From: Triatoma infestans
Lineage: Eukaryota > Arthropoda > Insecta > Hemiptera > Reduviidae
Reading direction: 5' to 3'
Assembly: GCA_011037195.1 (NCBI GenBank)
Contig: JAAEAF010000351.1
Coordinates: 62,001 to 126,000, forward strand
DNA length: 64,000 nucleotides
The position numbers and the translations under genes were made by a program. A model generated the notes under the pieces. The model did no database searches. It saw nothing but the letters and a program-made list of their open reading frames with translations, and was not told the origin of the DNA. Each line of letters opens with the position of its first letter. The stretch's first letter is position 1. Below are positions 10,881 to 22,900 of this stretch, in pieces.

Positions 10881-13472
10881 TCCTAACACCAAGAATAGAT
10901 TCCTTTAGTAAATTAAAAAAAAAGGTATATTGAACACAAAACTGGGAAAGTCAGCCTTTTCTGGAGTTTTTATTCGTCTGTGGGGAGGGGACCAAATTCT
11001 ACGTTATCCAAAGCCCCACTAGCCCGAGCTAATAAGATCAAAATTTGCAAAAATAATTTAAGAAAGGAAAGCTTCTTTTCTTCCTTTGAAGTCTCAAAAG
11101 TCGCATTATTCACTGAGATAAGATCATATAGCCAAAATTTAAATCTGTGAAAACTTTTTTTTCAATGTACCTTCTTTAAAACAGACAAAAAATAACAGAA
11201 AAATGTTTTATTATTTTTTATAAAGAGGTTTTTTCCATGACAGCCTGCTTCATCTTATGGTCATCGACCGTTCGACGTTTGCCATCATCAGGATGTCTTG
11301 ATAAACAGTGCGATAACGCAGACTTGCATAGAGTAAAAAATCAGATCACACACAAGTCTGTGTTATCGCACTGTTTATAAAATATCCTGATATAGGCCAA
11401 TGTCCGAATGCTGTCTATGACCACAAAATATAGCAGGCTATGAAGGAAAATATCGCTGATATTTTCCAGCTCTGCGAACCCAACAACAACTATTATTATT
11501 TTATTATTAATATTATTCATTCTGGCATATATCTCTTTGAAAAAGACATTACCATATAAACGTCCAGACGATTTTTTTTTTTTCTTCTGTCACAAAGAAT
11601 CCATCCCTTAAGTTTGAGAATTTTACGTTAAATCCTACACATTCGAAAAATATGTCACCTATATAGGGACAACCAAAGGAGTCGTGAAGGTTTTGAAGTA
11701 TTATGGTCAATGTAACTGTTACCGACCCCTTTCTAATTTTCTTCGACCCCATTCAATATGCCAGTACATCAGAAAGAGGGACTTCGAGAGAGAAAAAAGG
11801 TGAATCTTTTGAAGATAAATCATCCCGGAAAAAAACTGATATGATTGATTCTGTGGTCAATAGAATTTGTGCGACTAAAGAAGAAATAAAATAAAATAAA
11901 AATTAAATTAAAAACGAGTAAGTTACAAAACTCACGATCTTAAAGGAAGCTATAAAAATTTAGGCATTAAACGAAACAATTTGCATGCATCTGCAAATAA
12001 TGAAAACAGAAATAATATAGTAATAAAAAACATTGTAAAAAAAGCGCAAAACTAGCAAGGCCAATACAATGCGCAAATAAAGTCATGATATTCCTAGATT
12101 TATGTTCACACACTGTTAGATTACTTCATTATAAATGTGTTCTAAGACATTCTCTAAAACTATTAAGTCCCTCCTTCCTTAAACAATAGAGTAAAAGTAA
12201 TAATATAATAATGATAATAACCTAATTGTTCTACTGTAAGGTACTTAAATACGCACATGTGCAATAGTAAATAATTTCTTAATGAGCAATCTCATTTATT
12301 TTTATTTATTTCTTTTGAAATTATGATAACCGGTTAAAACGTTGACTTGTTAAATCCCCACTTCTACGAAAAACATGTAATGTATTACGCAAATGATTAG
12401 CAATCCTGAGAACCTGATCTACATTTATAATCTTACAATGCATTTAGGAAAGTTCTGAGGAATTTTTGTTGTTGTTTAGGATTAAAGATGCACTTAGCTA
12501 AATAGCAAACTTTTAAATACGGATCACAAAAAAATTTCGAGTCATTCTAACACTATATTAGAGGAATATGATATTACTGAAGTATCGTAATGATTAATTA
12601 CAGAAAGATCATAAAACTTTATAGTAAGCTATACGAGAATTAGGCAATCTAATTAAAATGGACATTACATAACAATTCCTTACACTTTTTAAGAAAAAAC
12701 AAGAAAGCACATGCAAAGAAAGGCTAGAGAAAATAAATTACCATCTTCTTCGTCAACTTCATCAGCCCAATTTCCTAAAGGTTTCCTTGCTGGGACACTA
12801 TCTATAATTTCATTAAAAGCAACTGACTTCCATTTCTTTTTATTTTTTTTACCTAAAAATTATAAAATAAATGTGAATTACCAGTAAATTCACTCAGCAA
12901 TCGTAATTTAAAAAAACAAATTGATATACTCTTCATAAAGTTCACTTTACAATGAATTCACTTTCGCAGTCACAAAAAAAGGAGAAACAAAAGCGAATGT
13001 AGAAATTGTTCTTTTTCTCTTGGGAAAACTTGAACTTTTCACTAGGAAAAAAAGAAGCATTAATTTGTATTCTATTTTATATTTGTATTTTAACTAAAAG
13101 TGTTAATCCATCTGGTATCTGGGTGGGTCAGAACTTCATAAAATCACAGCCATTAGAATACTGAACCAAAACAGTATTATTTAATTTTTTTTGACTTAAT
13201 CTTAGATGTTTATTTTACTTCATGGATTGAAAGGAGGACAGCATTCTTAAGTTACTATAAAGCCACGAGGTTTCTGAACGTGAACGGTATAACCACTAAC
13301 TTCAGTTAATCGCTAATATTGCCAATTTAGTGTCCAATTATAAAATTTTTAAGGCCAGCGTCACTCATTTAAAAATTATAATTTAATGAATTACACGAAA
13401 GTAAAAAGTGAAGTAAGCTAAAAAATTAAAAACACACTAATAAAATGAAAGAGACAAACCTGAAGCAGCCAT
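1991..13472 (-). CDS. eIF4B: eukaryotic translation initiation factor 4B (partial, 3' end not in window)
   Basis: An RNA-binding cofactor that stimulates the eIF4A helicase and helps recruit the 40S subunit to mRNA in the cytoplasm. Coding exons on the minus strand: 13460-13472, 12742-12852, 8897-9075, 8645-8761, 6889-7072, 6663-6807, 2263-2591, 1991-2183; all have GT-AG ends and compatible phases. The start reads MAASGKKNKKKWKSV, followed by LGNWADEVDEED, the NWADE-type motif of eIF4B. An RRM spans about residues 78-153, with RNP2 AYLSNI (79-84) and RNP1 KGFGYIEF (118-125). A long Arg/Gly/Asp-rich region (about 157-330) includes a run of roughly ten glycines coded by GGT/GGC repeats and DDRG repeats. 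Near residue 392 comes SIFGGARPVDTAARE, the eIF4B signature. The last exon seen ends in phase 2 (DPPDLR), so at least one further exon must lie left of 1,991; I found none there. A gypsy element sits between exons 6663-6807 and 2263-2591. Confidence 0.93.
2633..2807 (-). repeat. Probable 3' LTR of the gypsy element
   Basis: On the minus strand it begins TGTTATATATTAGTTAATAA, directly after a purine-rich tract (GACGGGAGAA), as expected for a polypurine tract next to a 3' LTR. It ends near TAGTTAAATATAAT. It matches 6421-6544 at both ends (TATATATTAGTT at one side, TTTCTTTAATAGAAATAG-like sequence at the other), with several differences and a length change. Exact borders and target duplication could not be fixed. 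Confidence 0.55.
6421..6544 (-). repeat. Probable 5' LTR of the gypsy element (shortened)
   Basis: On the minus strand it starts TGTATATATTAGTTGTAACA and ends near TAGTTAATTATAAT, mirroring the copy at 2633-2807. The two copies differ at many positions, so the insertion is old. No convincing tRNA primer-binding site was recognised next to it. Confidence 0.5.
7073..8644 (-). other. eIF4B intron, mostly featureless
   Basis: AT-rich sequence between eIF4B exons. A fragment around 7,690-7,770 (GAATATGTGGTTGGGTTCGC) matches the edge of the second hammerhead-like repeat family also seen at 30,600, 25,700 and 62,580. Nothing else is supported. Confidence 0.6.
10246..10287. repeat. Short perfect hairpin
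   Basis: AGAAGCCTTTATATAAA is followed by an 8-base loop and its exact inverse complement. It lies in the large eIF4B intron 9,076-12,741. No function is evident; it may be a small foldback remnant. Confidence 0.7.
10594..10680 (-). repeat. Hammerhead-like repeat, family A, single arm
   Basis: On the minus strand, 10664 to 10629 gives a complete hammerhead-type core. It has 5' stem I ATC, CTGATGA, a hairpin made from GGCG and CGCC, GAAA, the palindrome ACCGGT, then C and GAT closing stem I. Only one arm of the usual inverted pair is present. It is followed by a TA/TG/AG simple-repeat region (10,720-10,880). Confidence 0.7.
10725..10880. repeat. Simple repeats (TA)n, (TG)n, (AG)n
   Basis: A TA run near 10,726-10,742, then a TG run about 10,838-10,861 directly followed by an AG run to about 10,880. 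Open frames over this stretch are artefacts of the simple repeats. Confidence 0.95.
11226..11475. repeat. Inverted foldback with hammerhead-like arms, family A
   Basis: The left arm carries a minus-strand core at 11262-11295 (CTGATGA, hairpin, GAAC in place of GAAA). The inner arms GATAACGCAGACTTG and CAAGTCTGTGTTATC pair with each other. The right arm, about 11388-11430, is a decayed plus-strand core. Outer flanks (CCTGCTTCATCTTATGG against CCACAAAATATAGCAGG) are also inverted. It lies in the 3.7 kb eIF4B intron. Confidence 0.75.
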
Positions 13473-13992
13473 TTTGTAAAGGTATAATTGAAATTCGTTG
13501 CACCTTCTATGTATTTCTTGATGGCAGTGTGCAGCACAATCATTTATTGAAGTCTTCTTTTAATTGTATTATAATAATTATGCATTTTCCACTTCACTCC
13601 TTTAAATGTTTAATATAATATATTCACTGAATAATTACTGTAATATTAGTTAATGTATGCATAGTTATGTAGTAGTGACTTTGTTTATTTGTTACTGAAA
13701 TGTTTTAATAAAGATTTAAAAAATAATTAGCATTTAACAATATTTATGTTTATGTTACCAAAAGTCTGGATGTGGTTAATAAAATTTCATTGCGGTGGCA
13801 GGCGCATGCAAGAAGTTTGGTCTTATTGGCGGGTCTTTTGGAACATATGTTAAGAGTAATGTTAAATGTCATGTGAACTTAAATGATATTGAGAAGAATA
13901 ATATTTTGCTTACATTGTTAATATTACTTTTATAATTATCATTATTTTATTTAATTTTTACAAATCAAAGAAGAGCACTAATTCCACTAAAT
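13473..13992. promoter_or_regulatory. Divergent promoter region between eIF4B and asterless
   Basis: The two start codons face away from each other with 520 bases between them. This stretch must hold both 5' UTRs and promoters unless upstream noncoding exons exist. There is no repeat element in it, in contrast to its surroundings. I see no convincing TATA box in a fixed place and no recognisable named motif. The asl start is in the context CACTAAATATGG, with A at -3. Confidence 0.6.
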
Positions 13993-16900
13993 ATGGATAT
14001 TCCTGGAATTAGTTTATTTCAAGGATCTGATAGTATTAAGCTTAATAATTCAAACCAGAGAGAAGAAGAAGAAGAATTCATTGCCGAAGAGAAAAAAAGG
14101 AAAGCTGAGGTAGAGTGTATGGGAATTTTTAAATGGCGTTTTTATGTGTTTAAAGTCATTATTAATTTTGTCTAAAAAATAAATTTAGTGTTTTGGGTCA
14201 TGTTGCCTCGACAGTTTAAATAATTCTTTTCTAAATTGGATTTAAGTTTAAACAACTCTCAAGTTGAAAAATAAGAGCATTATTCAAGAACCAAAAGTGT
14301 ACAATAAGTTTCTGCTATTCATTTTAATTTTTTTTTTTTTAGTTGAATAATTTGTTTCAAAATGCTTTTGATGATTTAATCGATGAAGAAGATGATGACG
14401 CCTCCACTGGAAATAGCAGCCAGTGCAGTTCTATTAGTAAGTTGTTTTGAATTTTTTTTTAACCAGTAATTCATTAATACCAACTAAAATTATTGTTCTT
14501 CTAAGCTTTCTTTAACACCAACGCTGGCTCTTTGGCGAAAGCCTATGCAGATTAAACTTGACTTATGGTCGGCCCTCTTGCAGGTAGCGCGCGAAAATTG
14601 ACCAGTAATCAATTTATTTTCGAGTTTGACCGGCTGTGAGTTTTTTTTTTGTCTCCAGGGGGCAAGATATCAAAGGGGCGGAGCCCTCTTAAAAGAGGTT
14701 ACTGAAGGAAATATTAAATAAATATTTATAAGCAGTTCCCGCCACATGCATTATACACTGCACTGAAGGGACCACCATAAGTACATTTTATCCCTATGCA
14801 AATAAAAAAAATCTGGTGCTATTCGCCAAACTTATTATTTTTTACTAAATACTTCCTTGTCTTTCATTTTATATTAAATAAAAAATCTAAACTTAAAATG
14901 ACTTTTTTGAGGAAACTCACTCAAAACTTCTTTAAACGCACTTTTTCGGAAAAAAGTTAACAAACAAAAGTAATAGATCTCTGTATTCATAGTTAGTAAA
15001 CCGGTGTCGGTGTTCTTTTTTTTTCTGAAAACGCAGAAAAATGAAAAAACTTAAGTAAAAATGCATTTCCGGTCAACTGATTTTCTTCAAACTCGGAATT
15101 TTTGCAACAATTTAATTCTAATTAATGATATTTAGGTAATAGAATTGTACATTAATCTGAAATAGCATTTTATAAGTAAACATAACCCCACTCCTTTTCT
15201 AAAAGCCGCCTTAAATGAATTTTCTCAGAGAAATGTTTTGAATAAAAATTGTAGCCCTTAACATATGTAATTGATATACAGTTTATAGAAGTCGTAGCCA
15301 TTTTTGAAAAAATCGTAAAAAAAGTGGGAAAAAACGAGTGAAGTGGTACTTCCGATTGAGGAATTTTGACAGACAACTTATAATCGGATCCCATGGGGAT
15401 ACCTTAAAGGAATATGAAGTTTTGAATTTTCTGCGATTTTTGTTCTTGACGATACTGTTCACATGCACACATACCATTTTCTAAAAACCACTTATTTGGA
15501 CTCAGGGGACCTCAAAACGTGTATTTCCAGTGAAAACTCGATATCGAAAATTTGATACGATTACTATACTTCCTCTTACTATGTAAGAGAAAATAAAAAT
15601 CTAACGATATGTTTTAGTATGTTGTGAGCTGAGGATGAATAATGTCATTGTAATGGTAATATTTATTCTTATTGTGAATATCTCTCCCACGCGGAGGAAC
15701 CAGGTTTGAATCCAGCATTGCTGCCCTTAGATTTTCTCTTGCTATGAGCCTGTACAGGTCACTGCCCGGAGTTAAACAACACTGCGAGGAGGTCAGCAGT
15801 GCACTGAGAAGGCCCCGAGGGTACTATCCCCTAAAAGAATCTATTGTGAATATACTTTTATAAAAAAGATGAAACTCCGGCGTTTCTTCTTCATAAGTAT
15901 AAATCTTCAGGACTGCTGAACTGAGATTGCTTTATCTCAGACATTGATTACTGAACGCTAAATGTGTGAAAATCGAGATTGGTTTCGCGTTTGGTTTAAA
16001 TGCACTTATTTTTTTTTATCATGGTCCAGGAGTTAAAAGTAGAGAACTTTTCATTGATATGATTTTGCCGAGGATTCATTTTAATATTCAAGCATCACTT
16101 TGTTTAGTATTCCTCTGATTCAAAGAATGACAATAAAACTATTTCATGTGAAACTTTTATTGCAGGATCACATGTTCAACATCTCACAGGAAATTTTGAA
16201 AGTGAAAGTGATAGAAGCTATGATTCAGGATCTCACAATAATGGCAACGATTATCAAATTCCACATATTAGAGAAAATATGCCCAAAAATCTTACAGTTT
16301 ACAACGATGCTATTTCAAAACTTGCACAGAACGGTAAGTATAATTTAAAACTATGACTTATTATTACCTTAATTTTTTACTTCTAAATTTAAATGTAAAT
16401 AAAAATATTTGTATTAATGTAGTGAACATCAAGTTGATTTGGAGACTTGATTTTGAATTTTTTTACTTTGAAGTTTTACTAATAAACTTATGAAATACTT
16501 AATTCTAAAACTCCAAGGGACATTTTACATAACGAAAAATAGTTAATCTAAGGGGGCAATGGCACTTTGAACTTTTCTTATTTCAACAAGCAAAACTTAA
16601 CGTTGAAGGCGTTTCCTGAAGTTTCATAAATTAATTAATATTGTATTTATCCCTCTTTTTTTTTCTTTTTTTTTAAATCTATTAATGCCATTGAATTATT
16701 AATTTAACGTTTTAAGGACTGAATTTAAATATTATATTTATTAAAATAATTTGCTTTTAGATATTATGAAGTCAAGTATTATAAAAATATTATTTGTTCC
16801 ACTGTGAAGGTGATATATTATACAATGGCCCAAGAAATGATGGTAGTGCTACGCATCGTTATGAACAATGCAAAAGTCCTACAGAAAACGAGACTCATAT

Positions 16901-19900
16901 TGCTCAATATAAACAAACAGGTACATATTTATATAAGTTTAGAAATATATGTAGCAGAATGCTTGTAAAAATTATGATTGATTTTGTACTAGATTTGAAT
17001 AGTATTGAACAACTCAAAGTATTATATGATGTTAGAATGAGAGAAATAGAAAGATTAAAGAAAGAACTTGAGTCTGAAAGAATTAGTAAGGAGCAGATCT
17101 TAAGAAAATTGACAATATGTGAAACTGAAAAAAGCGGGATTCTATCTAATAATAAGCAGATTAATGAAACTTTAAGTAAGCATACAACTTTATTTTTTAA
17201 CTTACTAATCTAGTTAAGGGTTTTTTTTAGACACAACTGCTTAACATTTAACATACTAGAACATTCCGTTACTTTGCATTAATTTCTTAGGATTAATTCC
17301 TCAGCCTGAGAGTTTTTTCCAGTCAGTAACTTAATCATCGATACAAGATCCAATCGGAAAGTAGAAAGTTGGCTGTACTACATATATTACTTTTGGCCAT
17401 GATCCTTCTAATAGCAGCTAAACTTGACTCTCAAGATGAAATATAGCCTTTATGGGCTACAATATTAGATAGCATTTCCGTTGATTTTTTTTTTATATAA
17501 ATATGATATTTTAAGGGGACAATGGCATTTTGAACTTTTCTTATTTCAACAAGCAAAACTTTTGAACTTATACTTTTTGAGATACTTTTGAACTTATCAT
17601 TACAGCTTCTTTTTTTCGCTTCGTGGTCTATCAGTATATGCTGACATTTACCTAAGAGGATCACTATCAATAAGTCTGGTAGTTTAAAGGAGTGTATACA
17701 TAATTGGAGCCCAAATATTCATTTTTCAAAACTTGATAATATAGAAGTAGAAATACGTTCTTTCCAAACTGAACATTCTATCGAAAAGTTGCAAAGCATT
17801 TTAAAATCGCTTTTATTCTATACAGTATCTTTAAACTATATTAAAATCAATATTTACAGTTTTTTTTATTTCAATCTTCTTTTCTCTTTAAAAAAACAGG
17901 CTATTTATGAGAAGTAATTTTAAGTCTAAATGATAAATTTTAATAAAAAAAACCCTTGAGCGGTTTTTTTCTTGAATATGGTAAAAATGGACCAGCAGTC
18001 CAACAGATAAAATTTAGATTTTGCCTCTGATCGTCCTGAACACATGAAACGTAAAATATACAATTTGGTAAAAAATCTTCGATAAGAAACTATTTTTGGG
18101 AATCTTAAAGCTTCGGGTTATTTCCGAACTATAACTTTTAGTTACAACTGAACTTTTAGTTTCGCCCGAACACAACATCAAATGCAGGTTTGCAGTGTTT
18201 GCAAATTAACAGCGGATTTCGCGATTTCTCTCTGAAGATTTCCCTAATATTTTCCCTAACAACGGCGGAAGCCTGATAAAGTATTTATTTGTAATATCTT
18301 TATTCTGAGATAAAATTATTATGAATATTGGTTTTAGCATTAAGTAGAGAAAAAATAAGTGAACTTGAACAAGAAATAAGGATGTTAATGGAGGAGAATA
18401 AAAAAATTGCAAAAGTTCGTGATGAGGTAATTAAAGTTTATTTCTTTAGTTTATCCAAAAAGTGACATGAAAACTGAGTAATGGAAACTTTACATTTTAG
18501 TACAAGAACGAAGCTGAACTGTTGAAACTGCAAATACTTAATCTTGAACAGCAAATGAAAGTAATGCAACGTTGTGATGGATTGATCTCCAAGGAAAAAC
18601 AATATGAAAGTGTAATAGAAACATTAAAAATAAAACATAGAAAAGAAATTAATTCTTTAGAACAACAATATGAATCAGCTTTACAAAAAATTAGCGAAAA
18701 GGTATATCGTACCTTCTGTTTATTTATAGATTTGTTTGTTTTAATAACTCTGATAAAGATTTTTGCATGAGTTATAATCTTTTATGACCTTCTTCTTTTT
18801 CTTCTTAAAAGCAATTTAATCTAAAGGACACTGGCCTCTTCAATGATTCCCTTCAATTTCTGTTTCTGCTAAGGCTGCGTGTAAATAGTATATCTGCCGT
18901 AGGGCTCAAAACATCCTAAATAGGGCGAACCCCCTAGACCGCTGTCGATGATCACAAGAAAACTACATGGAAAAATCTTTCATGCAAAAGATTGCTAAGT
19001 TACTGCTTACTTTTCAGCTAATTTAAAAAAAAAAAAAAAAAATTTGATCTCGCGCAAACTTTGAAGCACCCTTCAAACACTCCCATTTCTTCTCTTCTGC
19101 TTTCTGTTTTAAATTTCCCATGTTGGCACTCAGCATTTAGAATTTCTTTCTTAATTTTTGTACTTGTGAAAGAAACAGAGAGAGCTGATAACGAAACTAT
19201 GTATACGGTTGTGATTATGCTTAATACTTCGGTAAACAAATGAATTAATAGCAAAGTCTGAGCTGTAAGAAAGTAAACTAAAATACTTGGAAGGTTTCTT
19301 CTGTTTATCAAAACATCCTGAAGATGATCAAACGCCCAAAACTGGTTGATAGGCTCGTAAAATCTGTTTACAAGATAATAATATAATGGCAATCTTGGCA
19401 AGAGGATGAAGGGCCGTGATACTTTTCATGTGGTTTTCATTGTTTCTTTTTCTAAAAGTTAAGTTGCGGATAGAGTGCAACACTGAATCAATATTTTTTT
19501 ACTTTTTAGAAAGAAAGGCCATCTTATTGGCCTTACTGGCTTTCAAGTTGTAACGACTCTGAAGAAGCTCATTGCAACATGGGCGACACGTCGGTTTTTA
19601 GAAAACCATTGACGCGATCTCATATCGGAAACTCAGTGTTTTTCAGAGAAATGATTTTTTTTTTTTTAATTTATTTTGTATTTTTATTTTTAGGAAAATG
19701 CCCAAAAATTGTTGGAAGAGAAAATTGAGGAGATGGAAAGAAGGCATGTAGCTACATTATTAAACAAATGTGATGCAACCGTTAGACAAGAAGCTACAGT
19801 AAAGGCACTTTTAGATCAAGCAAATATGGAAAAACTAGAAATAACTAAGAAAATGAATGCTTTACAGGTAAAAAGTTAGGTATATAATTTATTTTATAAG

Positions 19901-22900
19901 AATAAAATTGAACTGATGGTTTGAACTACTACTTAGTATGTTGAGAGTTTACGAGTGTTCAACTTTTTACGTTTGTTTTTTTTTTAATTTTGGGGCTCAT
20001 CAAGTGTTTTTATTTACTCTGGTTTCCTCAACGATCAACAACCGCCTTTACTTGTCTTGCCCGTTCGTCAATCTTTTGTTAAATTGGTTAATTCTTCACG
20101 TCAACTATTTCTTCATCAAATTTTGGTACATTCACTTTGCCCCCATGTTTTCTCTGAGCACCGTAAAAGCACTTCGCAGTTCAATATTTCTCGACTTCTA
20201 TCTTTAAAATTGTGGCCGTCGAATTTCTGCCCTTGACTGTATTCAGCGATGTTAGAATAATTTCTCTCGATTAATCATATAATAAAAATTTGTCATTTGC
20301 CAAGTGCCGTTTTCACTCAAGAAAAACAATTGTATTTTGTATTTTGGAAAATCTGATATTTTTACCGTTCGATGCTGTTCCTTATTCTTTAACCACCGGT
20401 TTCTGACTATTACTCATATTCTGAGATGTTTGTATAGAGACGATTAGCTCCATTAAAACCGAGTTTTAATCAGTGTGATGCATGAAAGAAATTTTAAATT
20501 GAAATCACTCTCTACTAACAAACTTGCTAGCTATACTTTGACATTGGATGAGAATCCGGAACATTCAGAAGCAACAAAATGAAGCAGGCAACAACGGATA
20601 AAATCATAGATGGGGATAAAATTGGAAGTGGATCATTAATTCTTTTCGCCAATAATAATGTAGTTATTGCGGTAAGTTAGGCATATACAGTATGATTAAT
20701 ATTTTCAGGCTGAATGTAACATGTTAAGAAACGACTTGGAGCAATATGAAAGCGTATCTCGTTTACGTTTATTTAATACAAGTTCTTCGGACGAACTAGA
20801 TAATGATTCAATGACCCATTTAGGAATGACTAAAAGAAATGAACATAAAAAATCGAATGCTAGCACTTCTAATGCACATAAAACACATAACCATTATGCT
20901 GATGATATAATTTTAAAGTTAAAAGATGAATTGCATAGAGCTATTATTGGTAAGTGAAAACTATCTTCTGATTAGTGAAAATTTTTTCTTGAAATTTTTT
21001 ATTTAATTCTCCAGTAAATTCATAAATGGGCCATATGCTTAATAAATATAGTGAAATTAAATATATATTTATTTAAAGGTCAGAGAAGTAAAAGACATGA
21101 AATTAGAAAGCTACAGGAACAAATTCAGAACAAAGAATTGCAAATAAATAAATTAAGGGAACAAGAAAAATCCTATATACACCAGCTGGATAATTTTAAG
21201 GTAAATTTTACTTGCTTCCTTTCTCTCATTCATTATTTTTATTGTAAACTAGCTGCCACCACGCTTGGTAGGAGGGCTCTGTTCCTATCTTTTCTTCTTT
21301 CCTAAGGCAGGAAAGCAATCTTTTGAGATTTCTGTAAAAGACTTTAAAAATATCACGTAAGAACTGCAACTACTGAAATTTTATAATATAAAAGGTATCC
21401 AAACAATTTATATGCTCACTGTAGTAGATCCCTCCCTACCGCTCCCCACAGTGGAGGCAATCTAAGGAACATATCCGGGGCATTGGAAGAAGTTACAATA
21501 GGGGTTAGTCCATCTGCCCGCTTAAAAGGAGTCCCTGGCCGCCAGTTCACTCTCATTCAAACGCCATTCGGTAAATTATTTGTTGGGTTGTGGTTTGTTC
21601 CGTAGAGCTGGAAAGGATCAGAGATATTTTCCGTGATAGCCTGCTTCTTTTTTTGGTAATCGATGGGTTTCGGGCGTTCACCCATCATGAGGATGAATTT
21701 TCAAAACAGTGTGATAACATAGACTTACACACTGTTTTACAACCGATTCCGGTCGATGACCAGAAAAAGAAGCAGGCTATCACGAAAAATATCTCTGATA
21801 AATTATTTATCATTTGCAAATTTCTAATTTTCACTGTATTGAAGGCATTGCATATTTGTTCAATAAATAAGATTGCTTCGTCCGCGGTTTTACCTGCCCA
21901 TCGATGTTATAAGTGAACATTTTGTTTTCACCCATGGATTGACGCTGTTTTTTGGATTAAAGTGCTGCTTATTAGGAGATTGTTTTCTTTAAAAATTTGA
22001 ATAATATCGGTTCTTTTCAAAAAGCGTCGATATTCACAAGAAAATAACAAATGTGTGGATGCAGTACAAAATAAATAAAATTATTCAAATATGTAAAATT
22101 GATCAAATAAAATAGAATTGATATTATTCAATAAAATTTATCGAAATTAAAAGCACAATATTAAAAAACAAATTGTGACATTTTCTGAAGTGCAAGCTGC
22201 TAACAAATGTAGTAATTGTTTGGGAAGGTTGGACAGAAGAGAAAACTTAAATTGAGATAAGTTAGACTTTATTAACACTGCTTAAAGAGAGTTCGATAAA
22301 ACTATCTTATATTTAACCTTAATTTTCTCTTCTGTCCAACTTCCCCAAACATCCACTGCACTCACTTAATCAAAATCTATTCGCAGAATATTTTGAATTT
22401 GTAGCTTCATTAAACTGTACCATTCACTGAATATATTGTATGACTCTACATCATTCAAATTATTTATAAAAATGAGAGATTTACATTCCAAGCAGCCATT
22501 CCTTTTAGCTTGCCTCTGACAACTAATATTATATATTTATTAATTTTTTCCCTTTCTCTTTGAAGCTTTGTCAAATAGGCAGGATGAAATCATGAAAAAC
22601 CTTTCAATTTGTAACATTATGAAACTTACTTTAATGAATAATAATGGATTCGAACTTATGAATACAAGCTATGGAGAGGCCGCATGTTACGGCCATTTAT
22701 TCAAAATATTTTGCTTTACGCTTTGCTCGACATAAAATTCGATTTAGGAGAATGAAATAAGATAATGCCTGTTATTTCGGGAGAACATATAGTCTTATTA
22801 TCAAATTAGATGTGTACGGGGAGGCTTATAATACTATTAATATTTATCCAACAAATATGAATTCGCGTGGCTCCAACTGGGAACATCTCAGATACATCCA

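Noticed and set aside
10697..10933. Open frames rich in Cys-Val and Arg-Glu
   Set aside because: Products of TA, TG and AG simple repeats.
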